A model generated the notes under the pieces. The model ran no database searches. It was given only the letters and a program-made list of their open reading frames with translations, and was not told the origin of the DNA. Below, in pieces: positions 44,227 to 54,408 of a stretch of DNA of 64,000 bases. The stretch is taken from positions 4,092,001-4,156,000 of the forward strand of contig CP110630.1 in NCBI GenBank assembly GCA_026210745.1. The letters run 5' to 3'. Both the position numbers and the translations under genes were made by a program. This stretch comes from Exobasidium rhododendri. Taxonomy: Eukaryota > Basidiomycota > Exobasidiomycetes > Exobasidiales > Exobasidiaceae. How positions within the stretch are numbered: position 1 is the first letter of the stretch; each line of letters opens with the position of its first letter.

Positions 44227-44616
44227 CTACTTCAAAGCCTCTGCGGCCGCTAGTCTCTTTTCCTTCAAGAATATTTTCCTCTTCTCTGCTATTGCCTCTT
44301 CAGAAGTAAATTGTTTGATACACCCTTGTAGTGCCTTGTAGTGAGATCGACACGCCCAAGCAACGCTGACTGTCCTTCCAGCTGAGCAATCTGCAAAGGC
44401 TGTTAAAAAAAGACTGTGTCGCATTAGTATGACTCTTTCACACTTTCATCTTCAACAACGACAACGACAACATCACCAAGCAACGTACTTACCCTTGACG
44501 ACGTCATCACACTGGAGTAAGGCGTCTTTCTTTGCTTGCTTCATCATCTCATCTTGTTCTCGATTGCTCAAAGCGAATTGAGCCGTCGGCGACGAGGGTG
44601 AGGAAGCGAAAGACAT
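44227..44616 (-). CDS. CMC1: Twin CX9C protein, COX assembly factor Cmc1-like
   Basis: Intermembrane-space protein that helps deliver copper and stabilise Cox1 during cytochrome oxidase assembly. Exons 44616-44493 and 44399-44227, phase 1, 98 aa. The twin cysteine motif is split by the intron: C-DDVVKAFAD-C then, after SAGRTVSVAWA, C-RSHYKALQG-C, both CX9C. The N-terminus is short and polar; the C-terminus is a charged helix (EKRKIFLKEKR). These spacings and the FADC, ACR and GCI contexts match Cmc1 proteins. The Mia40 import pathway is expected for such a motif. Confidence 0.9.
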
Positions 44617-45066
44617 TCCAGCAAGTGTGCTATGCGGGTAGCAATACTGACTGCTTGATCAGCCTAGTTTTAGAGGAGGGAAGAGGATGAGCAAGGTCTC
44701 TGAAAGTATACGTAAGGCATACTATGTGCGTCAATTAATTCGAACGGAGTTGACTTGGCCTTTAGTCTACTTCACGTGGAAGGATGTGTAGGGTTATGCT
44801 TCCCATACTTTTACAAATGATCACCCTGGATGCGACCAGATCACGACGATGGACTTTGAAGGCACAAAGATGGGCGGGCGACTGATCAGAGGATGCTTGC
44901 GTTGTATTATAGTACATGATGTTACCAGAATAGAGGCAGGGCAGTGCATTGAAGCTGAAACAAATGCTAGACTACGCAGGTAGAGACTGCTGGCGTTCTA
45001 TGTTTGGCATGAGAAGAGGAATGTCTAGCCAATGTCTATGTAGTGACTCATGGAGAGGTAGGTAAT
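44617..45066. promoter_or_regulatory. CMC1 promoter region
   Basis: This 450 bp region lies between two minus-strand genes. No tRNA, repeat or coding exon was found. Confidence 0.4.
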
Positions 45067-45805
45067 TTAGCTACCGCTAGGTCTCGATGGTAGTGAGGGG
45101 TGTATCGGCGGCAGAGGCTGACCATTGGGCGCTGTTGAAGTCGTAATAGAGTCGGGAGCCGTTCGACGTTGAATAGCAGACAATTTCGCTTCCATTGCTG
45201 CTATGCGAGCGTCAGTGCTGATAATAGTACGTCTGGTCAGCCCAAAGCCTTTCAGGTCTCAAATGAGAGGTCTCGGATCAAAGCGTCACTCACCTGTCAT
45301 ACCGCTTCAGATTCTTCATTAGACTGAGGGTCGTCGGTCGACCGGTATCCTCGACTTTCTTTCTTCGATGTGGTCCCAAGCCCACCTCAGGTTCCTCGTT
45401 CTAGGAAGAAAGGAGAGTGTTTCAGTTGTTAGGTAAGCATTCCATCGATCTCTTTTGTACATTTGCCGCACTTACTACACTAGCAAAGCTGATTCGTACT
45501 TCTCGACCTTTGATTGTTCGACCTTCAATAGCTCTTCGAGCCTTTTCTGCCTCATCCTTCTGAGCTAATTCTACGAAAGCATATCCCTTCGGTTTGCCCT
45601 TCTGTGGTCCAGATCGATGGAAGATCAGGTCGAGCTTCTTGAGTGTTCCGTAAGGTTTGAACAAGAGCAAAAGATCATGTTCCGTCAGTTGCGGAGCTAA
45701 ATTTGATACGAAAAGTCGTCGATCAGACTGCTTTCGTGAGGGAGTTGAGATAGGATTGCTAGAAGAGAGTGTAACGTTCGACCCAGATGCTGGGCCAGAT
45801 GACAT
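45067..45805 (-). CDS. RBM18-like RNA-binding protein (single RRM)
   Basis: Exons 45805-45476, 45400-45294 and 45217-45067, phases 0 and 2, 195 aa. One RRM spans about residues 28-105: RRLFVSNLAPQL is RNP2 and KGYAFVEL is RNP1, with LTEHDLLLLFKPYGTLKKLDLIFHRSG between, which is the arrangement of RBM18. A downstream helix (TDARIAAMEAKLSAIQRR) corresponds to the C-terminal helix of RBM18. The function of this family is unknown. The gene is divergent from EFM7 across a 258 bp spacer that is largely a CT microsatellite. Confidence 0.82.
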
Positions 45806-45994
45806 GTGAAGACGCTCTCTCCACAGGTCATGCACTGACCAGAAGGGAGAGATAAAGGACAAAGAGGAGATGAAAGCCAGATAAATGCTCCAGAAGTGGA
45901 GAAGACTGTGCAAAATCTCGCGGTACCTCGGGATTTAAGATTTTGAAAATTTAGAGGCAGGATTTGGGGCTGCAAATGCACTTCGGTGACATCT

Positions 45995-46001
<7 letters not shown>

Positions 46002-46051
<50 letters not shown>
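46002..46051. repeat. (CT)n microsatellite between RBM18-like and EFM7 genes
   Basis: An almost perfect run of about 25 CT units lies immediately upstream of the EFM7 start (ATG 46064) and inside the shared promoter. Polypyrimidine tracts of this kind are promoter or 5' UTR elements in fungi. Confidence 0.95.
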
Positions 46052-46054
<3 letters not shown>

Positions 46055-46063
46055 GTAGCTACG

Positions 46064-46945
46064 ATGGGCGAGGCGATGACGGAGGGAAGTTCGCCAGAAG
46101 CAGAAGACTTTGTCGATCTATTTACAGAGCCAGAAGGATTTCGGCCTCCCACTCCCCCTCCTACCAAAGCTACCTATCGATTGCCCATCGAGCCTCATCA
46201 GACTGTTCACTTGACTCTGGTTGGCTCTCATCCACTTTGGGCGCATCATCTTTGGAATGCGTCCCCTACGCTAAGTAACTATATTTGCGACGATCAGATC
46301 AAGCTGGTCCGTGGCAAGACTGTATTGGAGCTAGGTGCAGCAGCAGGACTGCCTAGCATTGTCGCTCACCTCCTCGGTGCGTCAAAGGTAGTGACCACCG
46401 ACTATCCCGACTCTCAACTGATCGATAATCTGCAGCTCAACGTAGACGACAATCTGAAGAAGGAAGAGCGGCATAAAATTGCTGTAGAGGGCTTCATATG
46501 GGGTTCAGATACGTCAAAATTAAGGTCACAGCTCGAGTCTACCGGGAAGTACTTCGACCTTCTTCTTTTGTCTGATCTCATATTTAATCATCAGGCACAC
46601 GGCGCAATGCTCGACACTATGGACGCCTGCCTTCCGCCAAAGAGGGCCAGGACATCGAAGGAATACGAAGAGGGTCCCCAGGCACTCGTCTTTTTCACCC
46701 ACCATCGTCCTCACCTCGCGGACAAAGATATGGGATTTTTCCGAGAGGCCGAAAGGAGGGGTTGGATTTGTAAGGAAGTTGGTACATGGAAGATGCCAGT
46801 GAGTACTGCTTGGTCGGTTCCCACAAGGAGAGCATGTGCTGAAAAAAGGAGGAAACGATTGCAACGCTTGCAGCCAATGTTCCCTAATGATGCAGGGAGT
46901 GAAGAGGTCAGAGCGACAGTACATGGATGGCAAGTGTATAGATGA
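46064..46945 (+). CDS. EFM7: Protein N-terminal and lysine methyltransferase EFM7 (eEF1A)
   Basis: SAM-dependent seven-beta-strand enzyme that methylates the N-terminus and Lys3 of translation factor eEF1A. One exon, 293 aa, from ATG 46064 (MGEAMTEG; a second ATG lies at 46076). EDFVDLFTEPEGFRPPTPPP is the N-terminal signature of Efm7. The SAM loop is VLELGAAAGLPSIVAHLLGA, followed by TTDYPD. LLLLSDLIFNHQAH is the post-motif-II block of the group, and the C-terminus (LQPMFPNDAG, VRATVHGWQ) also aligns. A GTGAGT at 46801 was not used as a donor because the frame continues through this conserved C-terminus. Confidence 0.93.
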   Translation: MGEAMTEGSSPEAEDFVDLFTEPEGFRPPTPPPTKATYRLPIEPHQTVHLTLVGSHPLWAHHLWNASPTLSNYICDDQIKLVRGKTVLELGAAAGLPSIVAHLLGASKVVTTDYPDSQLIDNLQLNVDDNLKKEERHKIAVEGFIWGSDTSKLRSQLESTGKYFDLLLLSDLIFNHQAHGAMLDTMDACLPPKRARTSKEYEEGPQALVFFTHHRPHLADKDMGFFREAERRGWICKEVGTWKMPVSTAWSVPTRRACAEKRRKRLQRLQPMFPNDAGSEEVRATVHGWQVYR

Positions 46946-47027
46946 ATGACTACATCAATTGTACAATAGTTGAGAATTGCAGGTCTGGGCACCGAAATAT
47001 TACTCGACATTACGGGGATAAATTGCT

Positions 47028-49508
47028 TCAGCCATCTTCATCGCTGTCATCGGACACTTCGATAGCACGACCTGAAGAAAAATTCTTCATCGTCGTCGCA
47101 GCTTTCGTTGCCCTCACAAATTCGATGCTGGTGTCCATCGAACTTTGACGGGTATTCTCTGCATCAATTGGAGCAGAAGGAAAGCGAAGGTGAGGAAGAG
47201 AAGTGTCGAGGGAATCATCGAGGCCACCGTTCTCTACGTCAGAATTGTCCAGTACGTCTTCACTCCAAAGCGCTCGACGGACAATAGTCGCATTTGCCTT
47301 GACAGTCTCCCGCAATCGAGGCGATGATTCTCTGGGCACGTTCTGTTGGAGAGGACCGCTTGATCCTTCCCTGATTCGTTCTCCTTCTTTGCGAGGGCGA
47401 CGAGGTGTGGAAGCACGAAGCGTTGGTGACGACAAAGGTGATTCTGATGGCGCACTTGACAGAGAAGTTTGACTGCTACTTTGCAAGGGAGCGCTCCGTT
47501 TCAGTGGTGACTGGATGCTCTGTCTCTTCGATATTGCAATCGAATTCGTCGCTTTCTTAGCCGCAAAGAAGCTGTCTATCTTACCCGTGACAATATCGCT
47601 CTTCTTTCCACCCTCTGCTCTCGACGTCTTTGCAGCCGAATGTTTCCGCTTGCTTCGATAATCAGCCAGCAGTCTCGCCGATGAAGGATTCCTTTGCATT
47701 ACGCTTTCTGCCATACACAGTCGCAACTCATCGTTGGGATGAGCAAATGGCCTTCTCTTGCGAGGACTGGGAGTGAGACTTGTTTGCGAGGAAGTGGGTG
47801 TGTCTATCTCTTCTCTTGCTGTAAAGATGAGGCTGTAGTCCAGTCCCTTCTCTGCCAGTTCCACATAGGCCCTTACATCGCAGACTAATCTGACTTCTTT
47901 GACGTACCCGGTAGATCCAAGTTGACGCTCGCCAGCTATAGAAATGATGATTGGCGGCGGAGTGACAGATTCCTCACTTCTTAAGCGAGGATTGATGTCT
48001 ACTCTCCTGGCTTCGAAGAAGGTCGAAATGCTTCCACTCTTTGTGCCTGTTTTCTTGCTCTTCGGCGGCGGCTTTATTGTCGCTGCCTGATCACTGGACT
48101 TTGGAGCCGAAGAAGAAGGCCTCGCCAGACCGCTGATGCTGTCTCCCGCCAGCTCTCGCGTGACACAGCCAGTCCAGAGCTGATTGCGAAAGGTTTGCAA
48201 AGCCAGTGATGCCGGCCAATGAAACATGCGCTGACACATCTCTGCAATTTTGCGCACGTCGGTCGATCCGAAGGTGAAGTCGGGAACTTCGTCGGTAGTC
48301 AAAGGCCAGACATAGCTGCCCAGAACAGAGAGGGATGCTTTGGTGGAGAGCAACTCGTTGAAGCCGTCCGACTCCGACAGCTTTTTGAATTTCCTGCCTA
48401 AGTAGCCACTCTCGTTAGTGGATAATTCGTGTCGCACCAAAGCAATCCAGTCCATCAGGAAAGTAGACCATGTCCCCTTCGGCTGCGGTGCTGCAAGTCG
48501 AGCAGAGGGCACACTTTGTGATCGCTTAGGCGGCATACAATGCTTGTACATTCCAGCAATGAGACTATCTCCAAAGCCAGCTTTTGCTAATGCGATTGAG
48601 ATCTAAGGTAGAGGGAGATTAATTTTGTGCCGGGCAAAATCAAGTACCGCCCGGCTCAATGCCTCACCTTCACACCGCACCTCGGCAGACCTTGCACATC
48701 GTAATCACCTCCAGACAAGATGGCGACGAGGATGAGCCCATTTTGTGTCAGACCGCTTTCATTTAGATCCGACACATTAAAATACGTGAGAAGATTCTTG
48801 CCAAGGGCCAGTCGATCACCTGCAGAGACGCTTGACTTCTCAGGAGGCATGTTTGACTGCTCCTCTCCACTCAACGGAGAGGCTTCAGCACTGGCAGACC
48901 GCTCAGCAACATACTCCGTTCTAGCCTTGGATCCCGAGAGCTCCTGTCCCCAGCTGCAAGAGGGAACAGACTACGATGAGTATGTGTTAGAATGCCACAC
49001 ACCTCCACCGAGTGTCCACTCACTTTCGAACGACACACCTGGCACCGAAGACGAAGCAGTCCACATCATCACTGAGCACAGCATCTAAGAGTCCCTTCTG
49101 GTTCATCCTTGCCATCTCCGCTTCTGCTTCACCGACGGCCTCAAAGACGATGAATCCGAATGCATTGATGAGATTCTTCAGGTCTCCGATGAAGTGAGCT
49201 TCGCGGTACGACTGTATCTTGCCTCTCTTCTCCTTTGGACGGAGTGGCCCGTCGAACACAAAGACTGGGAGAAGGAAAGGGATAGCCAAAAGGCGACACA
49301 GGCGCCAAAAGAAGGAGCGCAGGTGAGGATTGTGGCCGCCCACCGATTTATTGGCATGGTAGAGCCAGCCGGAGACGTCGATTCCCAGTCGAAGCGATCC
49401 GGCAGGGCTGGAGGAAGAGGAAGGCCTGCCGACCACCTCGCTCAGCCGTGCAATAGCACATTCGTTGCCATGGCCCTGTATCTCCTTCCACAGGCCTGGC
49501 ACGCCCAT
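47028..49508 (-). CDS. GEN1: Rad2/XPG-family Holliday junction resolvase (GEN1/YEN1 type)
   Basis: Structure-specific endonuclease. Exons 49508-49024, 48953-48668 and 48602-47028; 781 aa. The N-terminal XPG domain opens MGVPGLWKEI; RLGIDVSGWLYHA and PVFVFDG supply metal-binding acids; the I domain has EAEAEMARMN and AVLSDDVDCFVFGA, then VVRNWGQELSG joined across intron 1, the wording typical of GEN1/Yen1 rather than FEN1. LSGGDYDVQGLPRCGVKISIALAKAG is the helix-two-turn-helix start. After about residue 390 a chromodomain-like stretch (YVKEVRLVCDVRAYVELAEKG) follows, then a basic disordered tail with SP sites and two PIP-like motifs (GSISTFF, GKIDSFF). It is divergent from the RNase H-like gene. 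Confidence 0.92.
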
Positions 49509-49791
49509 GTAGAAAGAGGTTTGTGCTTAATTGTCTTGTATACTTTTAGGTCATCCTGACCACAGCGCGGTCGGTGTTGATCTTTTTTTGGAGTGTTTAT
49601 TCCTGTCGCGCGGGCGCAAAAGTCGGAGCAGTGGGACCCGCGGGTGATCAAATTGTCGCTTTGTGTCGGATATCGGTCCGCTGCGCCGAGCGAGAGTGTG
49701 TTACATTCCCCCTACCTCAGTGCCGAAATTGACACGGCGGTGGACGCTTTCTTCTGCTCTACCAACTGCAACAGCTCCATCGTCGCACATC

Positions 49792-51492
49792 ATGGCAGAT
49801 CCTCGATACCTGGAGGCGTGGAAGCGTACCCCGCTGTCTACACCAAAGGTAGAGCCTACGAGTGCTACGATAACGACAAGGTCAGCACCATCCTCTACAC
49901 TGCAAGTCCGACTCGACACACCTGGCGGCGTCACCTACTCACCGAACGACATGACGTCTCACAACAACATCAAACGTCTCTTTATCGCGTATAAGCTAGG
50001 CGAAGGAGGTGATGCCCGTGATGACTTCGCGGGCGACGAATACAATTTCAGCGAAGACTTGAAACAGGAAGAGACGATCCTTCAAGAGCAAGAAGACAAT
50101 AGTGGTCAAATATCCGCTGCCCGAGCCTATGCTCTGAGTATTGACTTTGATGCCCTTGCTGAGAGGCGGAAAGCCACTTTCAAGGATCAGACGCTTTCTA
50201 ATAGAGTAGACGAGGAGTCGGAAGGGGACGTCGAGAATGCGACCCACGACTTCTACGACAGCAATAGTATCTCGAATCAATCACGTATGTCTACAAGTAG
50301 TCGGATGTCTACGGCCACGACGACTACATTGAGCAGTTCGAAGCCGGACGGCTCCTTGCCAGATTGGTTCACTCGTACATCTGCCAATCGTAATGTTGTT
50401 CCATTTCTCGTTCCACCGCGCTTGACGAAACACAAGGAAGATTATCAACAACCTTGGGATGCGATGAGGTGGCACGGACATCGAGCTTTTGAGAGGCCCA
50501 GCGAAAGGGAGAATGAAGCGGGAATTGCAGCCTTCACTGATGTCAACGGATTCGGCAGAGCTCCATCTGTAGCAGAGACTAGGCAAGACGATGACTCTCG
50601 CAGCATCATGACAACTCGGACGTCCAAAACGGCACGTCAGGCAGCTCGATCCTTGAACGTTGCTGATCTCTTCGTGGTGGACCCAAGAAAGTTGAGAACA
50701 CTACGGATGGTGAGAAGAACGGATCCTCGACAGGTTTTGCTCTTGTGCAACGGTGTGTATCTTGGAGCTTCCCAAGTTGCGTCGGTGAAGATGGCCCAAG
50801 CTGCCAAGAAAGCCGGACTAGATATCAAGAGCATCACCAGCAATGCACAGGAGACTCAAAAGATGCTCTCCTCTCTTGCTTCCTCGTCAGGTCCACGAGG
50901 TGGGGTGGGAGTGATCTACTGTCCGCATGAAGAGGCACTCAGCCAAGACGAGGATAAATTAGCTCAGACTGACCCGCGAATTGACTTGAACTGTGCAAAA
51001 CGACTGGAAGTACCACCTACGTTCACAGAGCTGACAGAGAGAAGAGCACAACTAAGGGCCGTCTTGACAGGCTTGGAACTGGCGAATTGGGAAGAGGAAG
51101 GGTTCGATAAGATTGTGATTGGTGTGGAGCAGAATTGGATCGTACGAGGCATCTCTAACGATATTTGGAAGTGGAAGCATACCGGCTGGAAGTTGACAGA
51201 TCAAAGCTCTCTAGGTAGTCCGGGTGAGAGTGTGCCCGATCGAGATCTGTGGGAGCTACTCGATGAAGCCGTCTCGTCGTATGAAAAGATTGATTGCAAC
51301 GTACGATTCTGGCAAGTGTCCCCCAAGGATGCTCGACTAGCACGCAACTTGGCAGAGGTTGGCGCTCTGAAGGACCTTCAAAGACCAAAACTTGTTCGTT
51401 GGCGGAGAAAAAGGCCGGCCATTCTTCAGGCCTCGGACGCGAGGAACAAGACGACAAACCATCAAGGTCCTACTCTGTCCCAGGTCACATGA
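49792..51492 (+). CDS. RNase H-like fold protein, catalytic residues replaced
   Basis: One exon, 566 aa, ATG 49792 (MADPRYLEAW). The N-terminal 330 residues are poorly structured (Ser/Thr/Asp-rich, RMSTATTTT). From about residue 305 the pattern of fungal RNase H-like proteins appears: RQVLLLCNGVYLGAS, RGGVGVIYCP, RRAQLRAVLTGLELANW, FDKIVIGVEQNWIVRGI, WKWKHTGWKL, DRDLWELLDEAV and VRFWQVSPKDARLA. Compared with the active DGA..ERAELRA..ATDSEYV pattern, the first Asp is Asn, the Glu is Gln and the second Asp is Glu, so nuclease activity is doubtful. It shares a 283 bp upstream region with GEN1. The domain call is inference from pattern. Confidence 0.75.
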   Translation: MADPRYLEAWKRTPLSTPKVEPTSATITTRSAPSSTLQVRLDTPGGVTYSPNDMTSHNNIKRLFIAYKLGEGGDARDDFAGDEYNFSEDLKQEETILQEQEDNSGQISAARAYALSIDFDALAERRKATFKDQTLSNRVDEESEGDVENATHDFYDSNSISNQSRMSTSSRMSTATTTTLSSSKPDGSLPDWFTRTSANRNVVPFLVPPRLTKHKEDYQQPWDAMRWHGHRAFERPSERENEAGIAAFTDVNGFGRAPSVAETRQDDDSRSIMTTRTSKTARQAARSLNVADLFVVDPRKLRTLRMVRRTDPRQVLLLCNGVYLGASQVASVKMAQAAKKAGLDIKSITSNAQETQKMLSSLASSSGPRGGVGVIYCPHEEALSQDEDKLAQTDPRIDLNCAKRLEVPPTFTELTERRAQLRAVLTGLELANWEEEGFDKIVIGVEQNWIVRGISNDIWKWKHTGWKLTDQSSLGSPGESVPDRDLWELLDEAVSSYEKIDCNVRFWQVSPKDARLARNLAEVGALKDLQRPKLVRWRRKRPAILQASDARNKTTNHQGPTLSQVT

Positions 51493-51849
51493 CGTAATGA
51501 TGTACTACTACACAAGAGGAACGTAATGCCGATGTCTACAGTCTTCCAGTTCGTGTCTCCACATCAAAGGTTGAGGGCGTAGGCCACTGACTAGGCGAGA
51601 CACTCCTTTCGTCTAGCACACGCTCGACCTGTGTCGAAGTGCTTGCCTGTTCGAGCAGAGGGAGACGTCACCTTCATGATTGCAGACATCTATTTCCTAT
51701 AAGAACACATTCCTATATTGTACAGTCGCTACAAGACAAGCAGTGCAAAAGACAAATTAAATATGGAGTGGTGCGAATGACATGTGTAAGAAGGGGAGGT
51801 GGAGTAGTTGAGAGGGGGCGAGAGAGATGCATGAATGGTGTCTCGTTCT
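51493..51849. other. Convergent spacer, RNase H-like and permease genes
   Basis: This 357 bp spacer lies between two stop codons. No gene, repeat or RNA was recognised. Confidence 0.4.
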
Positions 51850-53686
51850 CTAGTATCGTGCAAGTCTGGCTCGAGCCAAAGCGTGGTCCAAATCGCGAGG
51901 CCCGCTGTAGCTCTTTCGGCCATCGAAGATCCAGGAAAATGCAGCAAGAAGAACCACAAATGCCACGACGGCGGCAGCGTAGTTTGCAGTGGAACCACTC
52001 GTCGGCAGGTCCGGAGGGAACAAGAAGAAGATTGAAGTAAAGAGGGCGAAAAGTACTCCCCATGCGTTGATCAGGTATCCGAATTTGCCCAGGTTGTATC
52101 TACGAGTAACTTGAACAGGGGTGCCATTGCTTCCGTTTGACCCTCCTCCTAGTCTTTCTTCTTCTTCGTTTGCAATGACATCGAGTAATCCTCTACCTCG
52201 AATGAGAAGCAACGAGACTGGAACACAGTAGGACCACTGCAACATGACTACACTTGACGACAGAATAGCATTGAGCGCGGAAGAAGAGCCAAGATAGACC
52301 AATCCAAAGATGATGACCCACACTGAAGTCATCGTGATAGCAGGAATAGGGACACGCCATCGCACGCTCTCTTTGCTCCAAAAGTTGCTGAAAGGAATAC
52401 CCTTGTCCTTTGCAAATGCGTGCGTCTGTCGGGAACTTGCACACAGAATACCAATAGCGGCGAAAGCCATTGAGATGACTGGGAACATGTAGAGACAGAT
52501 GGCTCCTGCCTTGTTGTTGGTCGCCTGGTACAAGATCTCCAAGAGGGGACCAGCCGTACTTGTGGTGACTGAATCAAAGTCGGATAAGACGAACAAGAAG
52601 ACAATGAGAATGATAAAAGCAGTTACTGATCCGATAATTGGCGCAGCAATCATTGCCAAAGGGGCGTAGATATGAGGCTGGGGCATCTCATCGATGATGT
52701 GTGTCGCTCCATCCGTTCCTACTAGGGCGAAGGTAGACTGCAAAAGTCCCAGAATGAATGCCACACCGTTGTTCCAACCTGTCTCGTTGACGAAGGTGGC
52801 AAACACGAACTTTCCAGTTTGGTATTTGGGAGAGGCACAAGCAAGGGTGGTGATGCAGATGACAACGACACCGCCAACACTCCACTGAGAAGAGAGAGGA
52901 TGTGTTACTGACAGAATTGGCTTTACTGTCCCCTATACATATTTGACACTCACAAACAGAGCAGCCCGATTGCAGGGGTCTAACCATCGAGCACCGAACA
53001 CGTTGAAGACCCACGCACCGATCGCAAAGGCCAAGTAAATGAGGAAGATGTGCCATCTGTGCGAGTCAAAGGCGGAATGAGAAAGGAAGATGTCTGGGTA
53101 GCGAAAGATTTGTTTCGACTCACGCTTTCTCCTCGTAGTTGGGATGAAGAAGAGCAATGATACCGACGATAAGAGAGCCTGCTAGACTTGATGTTGTGGC
53201 AGTCAAAGCTACCCAACCAGCACACGCAAGCCATCCAGTGGTATAAGCCAAGCCGTTCTGCATCGAAGGTGGAGCAAGTCGATATGCGAAATGGTATGGT
53301 CCTCCGGGGGTGGGAAGAACAGAGCCTTTTCGTTTCGTAGATGGATCAGTAAAATAATCGCGATAGCAGCATCATCTCTATCGGCTTCACTCACAGATTT
53401 CGGCCATACTGGCGGCAATGCACAAGACACCAACGGCAGAGATCAGCATACCCCAAACGGCAGCAATCGGCCCACCTGATACAATAACAAGAGACAGAGA
53501 TGCTGTGGCAGCTGTCGGAGAGTTCAAGATAGCAAATGCAAGCCCTAGAATGGCCAGCATGCTGAATCGCTTTCGATCAGTATCTTCTGTGTTTTGCCAT
53601 GCCTCTCCCTCCTTCTCCACTTGATTCAGATCGGTCACGGTCATCTTGTTGTCCTGCAACGGTACTTCCTTTGCTTCGGCAGGCAT
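51850..53686 (-). CDS. APC-superfamily amino acid, choline or GABA permease
   Basis: Plasma-membrane permease with about 12 helices. Exons 53686-53395, 53325-53124, 53056-52954 and 52884-51850, all in phase, 543 aa. Helix 1 contains MLAILGLAFAILNSPTA and helix 2 SLVIVSGGPIAAVWG. SVLPTPGGPYHFAYRLA is the family block made across intron 1. GWLACAGW, FALVGTDGATHIIDEMPQP (helix 6 to 7), SSRQTHAFAKDKGIPF and VRWRVPIPAITM are all hallmarks of fungal UGA4/HNM1-type carriers. The substrate cannot be set from sequence. Four GATA motifs stand 270-385 bp upstream, in line with nitrogen control. Confidence 0.92.
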
Positions 53687-54408
53687 GGCGAGGCTTGGAG
53701 ATGGGGTGGTGCAAGAGAGAGGATGGAAGGGGAGGATGAAGAGAGAGCTAAGGGGAGGAAAATTGACATGCCCTTTTGTAACTGTTCAGGTTTATCACTT
53801 TTAGCAAGGGCCTGCAGGGTGGCTAATCTGTCAAAATGGTACTGTATCTGGTTGGTGTGTACCAAAACGAAAACGCGTTTAAACATTTCAAAAAAAGTTG
53901 TCGTGTGCAGGGAACTTGTATACATATTCCGTTAAGTTGGGCGTCCACATTTACGAGATAAGTGAGCGAATTCCTTTATCGGTGAAGTGAAGCCGAGGCA
54001 GCAGAGAGGTACATCCACTTTTTATCTTTCTTCCCGTAGACTTCTCTTCCCCTGCCGTCGGCCTCGATAAGACTAGGCCTTTACTACACCACCCTCTTTC
54101 GAAGTGGGGGGGGGGATGAACAGGCACATCGAGGGTTCCAAGAAGTAGGTGCGATGCACATTGTAGACGTCAGACTTTGGAACGCCTGTCACACAGTGCG
54201 GCCTCTTCAGCATATGGACCCAATATCTGCTATTACACCGATGAGAATGCTTGTGGTGGCTTCATCATAATCAGGGAGGCGTAGACTATGTCTACTCAGT
54301 GTGTACTTACATACACGATCTTCGCGTGGAGTGCATAAAGTGGCCGGTTTGGCGCTAAAATTTTCAATCTGACGAGAGGTGCGGCCTACAAGACTTCTTC
54401 TGATTGAC
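53687..54408. promoter_or_regulatory. Diverg promoter, permease and NTH1, with GATA sites
   Basis: This 722 bp region contains GATAAG at 53957-53962 and 54066-54071, and TTTATC (GATAAA on the other strand) at 53975-53980 and 54021-54026. A run of G occurs at about 54106-54114. Permease and repair gene diverge from here. Confidence 0.5.

Noticed and set aside
45986-46063. Ser-Leu repeat peptide read from the CT microsatellite as an EFM7 N-terminus
   Set aside because: No ATG in a good context; the conserved family N-terminus begins at ATG 46064.
46801-46945. Intron starting at GTGAGT in EFM7
   Set aside because: The open frame beyond it encodes the conserved C-terminus, so the donor-like sequence is not used in my model.
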